A stretch of DNA of 62,708 nucleotides. Origin: Oerskovia enterophila. Lineage in GTDB: Bacteria; Actinomycetota; Actinomycetes; Actinomycetales; Cellulomonadaceae. The DNA is taken from NCBI RefSeq assembly GCF_001692445.1, contig NZ_MAQA01000026.1, positions 1 to 62,708 on the forward strand. Direction: 5' to 3'. A program made the translations under genes and the position numbers. The notes below the pieces were generated by a model. That model was not told where the DNA came from. It did no database searches and saw only the letters and a program-made list of their open reading frames with translations. Below, in pieces: positions 56,965-62,708 of this stretch; within the stretch, counting starts at the first letter, position 1, and each line of letters begins with the position of its first letter.

Positions 56965-57696
56965 TCAGGAGGCGACGGGCAGGGGCTCCGACGGGCAGCC
57001 GTCCAGGACCGTGGCCATGGCGTCGTGCTCGGCGGGGGTCACCCACAGGTCGTAGGTCACCTTGACCGCGATCTGGCGGGCGACGTACGTGCAGCGGAAC
57101 GCGTTGTTGGGCGGCAGCCAGGCCGATGCGTCGCGTGCCCCCTTCGACTGGTTCGCCGAGCCGTCCGACGCGAGCAGGTTGAGCGGGTCGTTCGCGAAGC
57201 GCAGGCGCGTCTGCGCGTCCCACGACTGTGCGCCCTTGCGCCAGGCGTCCATGAGCGGGATCACGTGGTCGATCTGGACCGCCGCACTGGTCTTGTTGCC
57301 GCGCACGAAGCTGATGACCTCGCCCGTGTAGGGGTCGTCGAACGTGCCCGTCCGGATCTCGCACGCCTTGTCGCGCGTCGAGTACGTGAGATCGGTGAGG
57401 TCGCGCGCGAGGATGTCGTTGCGCGTGTCGCACCCGTTGCCGTCCACGTCCGCCCAGGCCGAGCCGAAGTTCTCGCGCTCGTACCCGGTCGAGGCCGCGG
57501 GTCCCTTGACGTCGAGCGTCGCGAGGGCCGCGAGCGCGGTCCCCGAAGCGGGCGCCTCGTGGGCCTCGATCGTCTGCTGGTTCACGGCGTTGGCGATGAC
57601 GACGCCCAGCGCCAGGGCGATGAGGGTGATGCGTACGGCGCGGCGCAGGCGCGCGCTCTTCTGACTCTTCTGGCTCTTCGAGCTCTTGGTGCTCAA
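56965..57696 (-). CDS. Secreted HNH/GmrSD-type nuclease (DUF1524)
   Basis: 243 residues from a TTG at 57696, chosen because GGGAAGGTCG is just upstream and the product then begins with a signal anchor (KSQKSARLRRAV basic head, ITLIALALGVVIANAVN membrane segment). An upstream in-frame ATG that adds 24 residues is the alternative. The nuclease domain has RDLTDLTYSTRDKACEIRTG, VQIDHVIPLMDAW (catalytic Asp-His), NDPLNLLASDGSANQSKG and an Asn/Lys pair. Probably degrades DNA outside the cell. Two cysteine pairs agree with export. Confidence 0.85.
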   Translation of the reverse strand: MSTKSSKSQKSQKSARLRRAVRITLIALALGVVIANAVNQQTIEAHEAPASGTALAALATLDVKGPAASTGYERENFGSAWADVDGNGCDTRNDILARDLTDLTYSTRDKACEIRTGTFDDPYTGEVISFVRGNKTSAAVQIDHVIPLMDAWRKGAQSWDAQTRLRFANDPLNLLASDGSANQSKGARDASAWLPPNNAFRCTYVARQIAVKVTYDLWVTPAEHDAMATVLDGCPSEPLPVAS

Positions 57697-57807
57697 CGGA
57701 CGACCTTCCCGAACTCGGGCACATGCCGAGAACGACAGTTCCAGGAGGATTCGGTACATTCTGCCAGTCTTCGGGAGTGCTCCGGGACGGCCGCTAGATT
57801 GGTCGCC

Positions 57808-58851
57808 ATGAGCGGAAGCAGCACGCAGGAACAGGTCGCGCGCGTCGGGCTGGTCGGGTACGGCGGCGCGGGCCGAGGCATCCACGCCCGCCTCGCGCGC
57901 GAGGCGGGGCTCCAGGTCACCGCGGTGGTCGCGCGCGACCCGGGACGTCGCGCCGAGGCCGAGCAGGACTGGCCGGGGGTGCATCTGCACGACGACCTCG
58001 CCGGCCTGCTGGCGGACCGGGGCACCTGCGACGTGGTGGTCGTCGCGAGCCCGTCGGCGCTCCACGCCGAGCACGCCGCGCAGGTCTCCGCAGCGGGCGT
58101 CCCGTTCGTGCTCGACAAGCCCATCGCGCTCGACGGCACGCAGGCGGCCGAGGTGGTCGCGGTCGCAGCGGCTGCGGGGACTCCCTTCACGGTCTTCCAG
58201 AACCGTCGGTGGGACCCCGAGCAGCTCACGCTCGAGGCCGTCCTGGCGTCGGGCGAGCTCGGCGAGGTGCACACGTTCGAGCGCCGGTGGGAGCGGTGGC
58301 GACCCGTGCCGCAGCAACGCTGGAAGGAGAACGACCCCGTCGGGGGCGGGCTCCTGCTCGACCTCGGCCCGCACCTCGTGGACTCCGCGACCCAGCTCTT
58401 CGGACCCGTCCGCTCGGTCTATGCCGAGCTGCGCGCCCTGACGACCCCGACCGAGGACGACGTCTTCCTGACCCTCCACCACGAGGGCCACCAGGGGCGG
58501 GAGGTCGTCAGCCGGCTCTGGGCGGCCTCGGTCGTGGGGGCACCCGGCCCGCGCACGCGCGTCCTCGGCACCGCGGGCGCGTACGTCGTGACCACGTTCG
58601 AGAACGACGCCTCCCCGTTCGAGGTCTTCGACGACGCGGCTCCCGAGGGCACGGAGGGGTGGATCACCCGCGGACGCGAGAGGACGCCCGTGCCGCGCGC
58701 CCCCGGGGGGCACGCCGACTTCTACCGCGCGGTGGCCGCGTGGCTCGCGGGCGGGCCGGCACCCGTCGACCCGGCCGACTCCGTGCGGACGGCACACGTG
58801 CTGGACGTCGCGCGCGAGAGCGCGCGCAGCGGGCGCCGTCTCGACGTCTGA
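57808..58851 (+). CDS. Gfo/Idh/MocA-family oxidoreductase
   Basis: 347 residues; ATG 57808, seven bases after TAGATT (57795-57800). The Rossmann motif is GLVGYGGAGRGIH near 15-27, then VVVVASPSALHAEHA and VLDKPIAL, where the Lys is catalytic. The C-terminal domain has GGGLLLDLGPHLVDSATQLFG. It uses NAD(P) on a sugar or similar polyol; the substrate is unknown. It is divergent from the HNH gene. Confidence 0.88.
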   Translation: MSGSSTQEQVARVGLVGYGGAGRGIHARLAREAGLQVTAVVARDPGRRAEAEQDWPGVHLHDDLAGLLADRGTCDVVVVASPSALHAEHAAQVSAAGVPFVLDKPIALDGTQAAEVVAVAAAAGTPFTVFQNRRWDPEQLTLEAVLASGELGEVHTFERRWERWRPVPQQRWKENDPVGGGLLLDLGPHLVDSATQLFGPVRSVYAELRALTTPTEDDVFLTLHHEGHQGREVVSRLWAASVVGAPGPRTRVLGTAGAYVVTTFENDASPFEVFDDAAPEGTEGWITRGRERTPVPRAPGGHADFYRAVAAWLAGGPAPVDPADSVRTAHVLDVARESARSGRRLDV

Positions 58852-58923
58852 GCCCGAGGCCGGCGCACACGCCCGGCCTGTGGACAAGCCGGGACGGCCG
58901 CTCCGCCCTGGTGGGATGGGGAC

Positions 58924-60627
58924 ATGTCGAGTGCACGCCCCGTCCGCGAGTCACGGCCTCGGCGACCGGGGAGGTGGAACGAACCGGACGGACCGGTGCT
59001 CCCTCCTGCCTTCGCTGAACAGCTCGTGAGCCGCGGCTGGAGGATCGTCGACCGAGAGACGTCGCGCGAAGCGCCGGGGGGCGGCGCCGGCGGTCAGGGG
59101 TGGGTCGTCGTCGACCGCGCCGGGCACCAGGACGACCTGACGCTCGTGCCCGTGCCCGCCGAGCACCGCGAGCGCGCGCTGGTCGTCGAGCGCCTCGGCG
59201 TGCTGCGGGCGCTCGACCACGAGCACCTCGCCGCGATCGACGAGATCGTCGAGGGGGACCCGGGGCACCTCGGGATACTGACCCGACGTCCCCACGGGAC
59301 CGGGCTGGATCTTCTCCTGAGGTGCCGTGGCCCCTTGAGCGCCGGCGAGGCGGCGACGCTCCTTGTCCCGCTCGCGCAGGCGCTCGCCGCGCTCCACCAG
59401 GCGGGCCAGACGTACGGCGCGCTCGGGCGCAGGGACGTGACGGTCGGTCCCGACGGCCGTGCGGTGCTGCGCGCACCGCTCGTCGCCTCGACCGCGAGCC
59501 CCGCGGAGGACGTCCGGGCGCTCGCCGCGCTCGTCACGGGGCTCGTGCCGCCCCCGGCGACGCTCCACCCGGGCGTTCGCGGCGCCGTCGGGCCGGGGGA
59601 AGGGAACGACGAGGCGGCGCTCGCCGCGCTGCACGCCGAGCTCGCCGCCGCCCAGCGCGCCGACCCCCGCGGGCGCCCAGAGGCCGGGACCTTCGCGGCG
59701 CTCTGCTACGAGGCCGCCCCGCCTCTTCCGCTCGTCCTCCCGGACCCTGCGCGCCTCGCGGCCGCGGCCATCGCGGAACGTTCGGGCCCCCGAGGACCGG
59801 CTGCGGGCCGAGCGGTCGTCGGGGAGGCTTCCGGCCTTCCGCCGCGGGACGAGGCCGGGGCCGGCGGTGCCGTCGTCCGTCCGGCGCGTGTCCGCGACGG
59901 CGGAGCGCTCGTGCCGGCCACCCGTGCCGAGACGCGAGCGAGAGCCCCCGAGCGGCCCCGTCGCGGTGGTGAAACTGCCGGTCGGGCCGTTCCGACCGCG
60001 CGTCGATCCGACGGCCGCAGCGGCCGCCGGGGAGGCGGTGGCCGGTCGCGCGGGCCGCGCCATCCCGCCCTCGTCGTTGCGCTCGTGCTCACGGTCTGCG
60101 CGGCACTCGCGGGAGGGGGCCTGGCTCTGCGGTCCTGGGCCGGGGACACGTCCGGCGCCCGGGACCCTGCGCTCGCCGGACCCCGCACGGGCGGCCAGGA
60201 CGCGTCGGGCGACGACCCCACGCGTCACCACGACGACCCGCTCGCCGCGGCGGTCGAGCTCACCGAGCGCAGGGTCGAGCTGCTGGCGGGAGACCGAGCT
60301 CTCGCCGAGGTCGTGGTGCCGGGCTCACCCGCGGAGCAGGCCGACGCCGAGCTGCTCGAGCGCATCGCCGACACGGGAGTCGTCGTCGAGGGCGCCCGAG
60401 CGGAGGTCCTGGACGCCCGGAACATCGCCACCGGCGGGCTGGACGCGGTGAGCGCGGACGCTGGCAGCCCGGACCAGGCGAGCGTCGAGGTGACCTACGT
60501 CGTGGGCGCCCACACGCAGCGCGCCGCGGACGGCACGGTGATCGAGGTCCCCGCTGAGGAGCCCGAGGTCGCGGTGCTCACGCTGCGCTGGACCGACGGC
60601 GCGTGGCGGGTCGGGGAGGTCGGGTGA
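58924..60627 (+). CDS. Membrane pseudokinase without lysine
   Basis: 567 residues from ATG 58924. Residues about 35-250 look like a protein-kinase fold: LGVLRALDHEHLAAIDEIV, ILTRRPHGTGLDLLLRCRGPL, LAQALAALHQAGQTYGALGRRDVTVGPDG in place of the catalytic loop, then VRALAALVTGLV. The HRD and DFG motifs are missing, and the whole protein appears to contain no Lys, so the ATP-anchoring Lys is absent. A basic linker leads to one membrane helix (about 381-402) and an extracytoplasmic domain of about 150 residues. It probably scaffolds rather than phosphorylates; function unknown. Confidence 0.75.
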   Translation: MSSARPVRESRPRRPGRWNEPDGPVLPPAFAEQLVSRGWRIVDRETSREAPGGGAGGQGWVVVDRAGHQDDLTLVPVPAEHRERALVVERLGVLRALDHEHLAAIDEIVEGDPGHLGILTRRPHGTGLDLLLRCRGPLSAGEAATLLVPLAQALAALHQAGQTYGALGRRDVTVGPDGRAVLRAPLVASTASPAEDVRALAALVTGLVPPPATLHPGVRGAVGPGEGNDEAALAALHAELAAAQRADPRGRPEAGTFAALCYEAAPPLPLVLPDPARLAAAAIAERSGPRGPAAGRAVVGEASGLPPRDEAGAGGAVVRPARVRDGGALVPATRAETRARAPERPRRGGETAGRAVPTARRSDGRSGRRGGGGRSRGPRHPALVVALVLTVCAALAGGGLALRSWAGDTSGARDPALAGPRTGGQDASGDDPTRHHDDPLAAAVELTERRVELLAGDRALAEVVVPGSPAEQADAELLERIADTGVVVEGARAEVLDARNIATGGLDAVSADAGSPDQASVEVTYVVGAHTQRAADGTVIEVPAEEPEVAVLTLRWTDGAWRVGEVG

Positions 60628-60633
60628 GGGCGC

Positions 60634-61524
60634 TCAGCCGCTCGTGACCCATCGGGCGGCCGACTCCAGGTCGTCGTGCTCGAACGTGAAGCCGCTCGCC
60701 TCCAGGACGCGCGGCAGGGCGCGCTGAGACCCCAGGACGTCGGACGCGAACTCGCCCAGGACCACCTTGAGCGCCACGGACGGCACGGGCAGCGCCGCGG
60801 GTCGGTGCAGCGCCTGGGCGAGCGCGCGCGTGACCTCGGCGTTCGTCGCCGGGGCGGGTCCCGTGAGGTTCACGGGACCGTGCACGTCGGCGTCGAGCAG
60901 GTGCAGCACCGCCGACACGTGGTCGCGCAGCGTGATCCAGCTCCAGTACTGGGTGCCGCTCCCGAGCCTCCCCCCGACGCCGAGCCGCAGCAGGGGCAGC
61001 ATGCGCGCGAGGGCGCCGCCGTCGGGCGAGAGCACGATCCCCGTGCGCAGGTGCGCCACACGCACCCCCGCGTCCTGCGCGGGCGCCGTGGCAGCCTCCC
61101 ACTCGGTGACGACGCGCGCGAGGAACGTCGTGCCCGGGCCCGAGGTCTCGGTCAGGACCTCTGCACCCCGGTCCCCGTAGTAGCCCACCGCGGTGCCCTG
61201 CAGGAGCACGGGCGGGGGAGCGTCGAGGTGCGCGAGCGTACGCGCGAGCAGTCCTGCGGTCCTGGTCCGGGACTCGAGGATGGTGCGCTTGTACTCGGTC
61301 GTCCACCGATGGTCGCCGACCCCCGCGCCCGCGAAGTTGACCACGGCGTCCGCGCCCTCGAGCGCGTGCGGGTCCAGCGCGTCCTCGTCGGGGTCCCAGA
61401 AGACCTCGTGCGCGGCCTGGGGAGGACGGCGCACCAGGCGGCGCACGGTGTCCCCGCGCTCGCGCAGACGTTCGAGCAGCTCGGTCCCGATCAGACCGTG
61501 CGAGCCGGCCACGACGATGTCCAT
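60634..61524 (-). CDS. TIGR01777-family NAD-dependent epimerase-like protein
   Basis: 296 residues; ATG 61524 six bases after TACCGT. The Rossmann motif is VVAGSHGLIGTEL at 3-15. ADAVVNFAGAGVGDHRW and the YYG-D active-site region (GTAVGYYGDRG) follow, and the C-terminal DUF1731 part ends DVLGSQRALPRVLEASGFTF. The family is related to SDR-type sugar epimerases and cell-division regulators such as SulA-like YfcH. It lies between sucB and lipB as in Rv2215-2217. Reaction unknown. Confidence 0.9.
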   Translation of the reverse strand: MDIVVAGSHGLIGTELLERLRERGDTVRRLVRRPPQAAHEVFWDPDEDALDPHALEGADAVVNFAGAGVGDHRWTTEYKRTILESRTRTAGLLARTLAHLDAPPPVLLQGTAVGYYGDRGAEVLTETSGPGTTFLARVVTEWEAATAPAQDAGVRVAHLRTGIVLSPDGGALARMLPLLRLGVGGRLGSGTQYWSWITLRDHVSAVLHLLDADVHGPVNLTGPAPATNAEVTRALAQALHRPAALPVPSVALKVVLGEFASDVLGSQRALPRVLEASGFTFEHDDLESAARWVTSG

Positions 61525-61609
61525 GCGACCACGGTACGGCCCGCGCGGCCTGCCTGCGCCGCTCAGGCCACGCGTCGTCCGGCGTGTCCGGTGCCTGAGG
61601 TCCCCGAGC

Positions 61610-61655
61610 ACGACGGCGGCCCCCCGACCCGTGAGGGTCGAGGGGCCGCCGTCGT
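61610..61655 (-). terminator. Terminator of the E2 gene
   Basis: Arms 61610-61630 and 61635-61655 are 21 bases each, complementary with one mismatch, with a GTGA loop. They lie 25 bases past the sucB stop on the minus strand. Confidence 0.8.
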
Positions 61656-61679
61656 GGTGGGCTCAGCGAGCTCCGAGGG

Positions 61680-62655
61680 TCAGAGACCGACCTCGGACTC
61701 GAAGGCGCCCTCCTCGATGCGGTTCTTGATCGCACCCAGGAAGCGGGCTGCATCCGCGCCGTCGACCAGGCGGTGGTCGTAGGACAGGAAGATGTAGCTC
61801 ATCGAACGGATCGCGATCGACTCGTTGCCGTCTGCGTCGGTCACGACGACCGGACGCTTGACGATCGTGCCCGTGCCCAGGATCGCGACCTGGCCGCCGG
61901 GGACGATGGGCGTGTCGATCAGCGCGCCACCGGAACCGGTGTTCGTGATCGTGAACGTCGCGCCGCCCAGCTCGTCCGGCCCGATCTTGTTGATGCGGGT
62001 GCGCCCGGCGAGGTCGGCGATCTTGCGGGCGATCCCGGCGAGGTTGAGGTCACCGGCGTCCTTGATGACCGGCACGACCAGGCCGCGCTCGGTGTCGACC
62101 GCGATGCCGACGTTCTCCTGCGGGTGGTAGACGACCGAGTCGCCGTCGATGCTCGCGTTGATCTTCGGGTAGGCCTTGAGGGCCTCGACCGCGGCGAGCG
62201 TGAAGAACGGCAGGAACGTGAGGTTGGCGCCCTCGCGAGCCTTGAAGTCGTTCTTGGCCTTGGCGCGCAGCTTGGCGACCTTGGTCACGTCGACCTCGAC
62301 CACCGTGGTGAGCTGGGCCTGGGTCTGCAGGGCCTCGACCATGCGCGTCGCGACGAGCTTGCGCAGGCGCGACATCTTCTCGGTGGTCCCGCGCAGCGGC
62401 GAGACGGCCGGGACGCTGGGGGCCTTGGGCGCAGTGCCCGACGGCGCAGCAGCGGCAGGTGCAGGAGTCGCCTTGGCAGCCTCCGCCTTGGCGGCCGCCT
62501 CGAGGACGTCCTCCTTGCGGATGCGGCCACCGACGCCCGTGCCCGTGAGGGACGCGACGTCGACACCCTTCTCCGCGGCGAGCTTGCGCACGAGCGGGGT
62601 CAGGTAGGAGCCACCGGTCGCGCCCGAGGTGGCACGCGAGGCCGGGGCCGCCGGA
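61680..62655 (-). CDS. sucB: 2-oxo acid dehydrogenase E2 (dihydrolipoamide acyltransferase), C-terminal part
   Basis: About 325 residues are trustworthy; the N-terminal lipoyl domain(s) lie beyond the right edge. The peripheral-subunit-binding domain is [15 protein letters not shown] with [12 protein letters not shown]. After an Ala/Pro linker comes the catalytic domain with [42 protein letters not shown] and [16 protein letters not shown], whose His-Asp pair is catalytic. It transfers succinyl or acyl groups from lipoate to CoA in the 2-oxoglutarate or pyruvate dehydrogenase complex (Rv2215 type). Beyond 62655 the sequence is the reverse complement of 62599-62651 and should not be translated. 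Confidence 0.88.
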
Positions 62656-62708
62656 GCGGCCCCGGCCTCGCGTGCCACCTCGGGCGCGACCGGTGGCTCC
62701 TACCTGAC
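62599..62708. repeat. 53-bp perfect terminal inverted repeat
   Basis: 62599-62651 is perfectly complementary to 62656-62708, with the 4-base loop CGGA between. The left arm is E2 coding sequence. The right arm ends exactly at the last base of the window and would put a TAG stop in the E2 frame. A fold-back artefact at a contig end is the simplest reading. Confidence 0.85.

Noticed and set aside
57741-57753. CCAGGAGGATTCG also found at 2171-2183 and nearly at 11010
   Set aside because: Contains a ribosome-site-like AGGAGG and may recur by chance; no flanking similarity.

Overview
The window reads as chromosomal DNA of a very GC-rich actinobacterium. Codon use, many GTG starts, frequent leaderless-type promoters, a GlnR box at glnA, polyphosphate glucokinase and a CelR-like operator all fit Micrococcales. 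The Cellulomonadaceae/Promicromonosporaceae (Cellulomonas, Oerskovia, Cellulosimicrobium type) are the best guess, from gene content rather than from a search. I see no tRNA, rRNA, CRISPR array, prophage or complete insertion sequence. The only RNA gene found is rnpB.

The backbone is a conserved actinobacterial block. Read from right to left it has the same order as M. tuberculosis Rv2215 to Rv2230c: sucB/dlaT, TIGR01777 epimerase, lipB, lipA, DUF4191, RDD protein, glnA, glnE, glnA2, panB, RNase H/phosphatase, zinc-ribbon protein, Nif3. Added housekeeping genes are nadE, an amidase, map, ppgK, rnpB and yaaA. The block links lipoate synthesis (lipB, lipA) to a lipoate-dependent enzyme (E2). 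It also links nitrogen assimilation (glnA, glnA2) to its adenylylation control (glnE).

Accessory material is inserted at defined points of this block. (1) 3880-6310: a lipoprotein/PKD-protein pair sits between the zinc-ribbon and RNase H genes, with inverted repeats beside it and a local GC dip. (2) 22112-47014: about 25 kb lies between glnE and glnA. It holds a five-gene operon of small membrane/SHOCT/DUF6325 proteins, two cysteine-less carboxymuconolactone-decarboxylase-like proteins, a MalT/LuxR regulator divergent from an arylsulfatase, a UvrA-like ATPase, an AI-2E family transporter, a K+-channel-like protein, an RHH-regulated DUF4097/DrrA/DrrB operon and a 2509-residue surface protein. 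(3) 51884-53251: an MFS exporter between lipB and lipA. (4) 54024-60630: a MarR/MMPL divergent pair, a secreted HNH nuclease, an oxidoreductase and a lysine-free pseudokinase between lipB and the TIGR01777 gene.

The best candidates for undescribed biology are the five-gene envelope operon with its neighbours in the glnE-glnA island, the half-site array over the RHH promoter, and the DUF6318/PKD pair with its inverted repeats. The first gene is cut by the left edge. The last 110 bases form a perfect 53-bp inverted repeat that ends exactly at the window end and looks like an assembly artefact, so the start of the E2 gene should not be trusted beyond about 62655.
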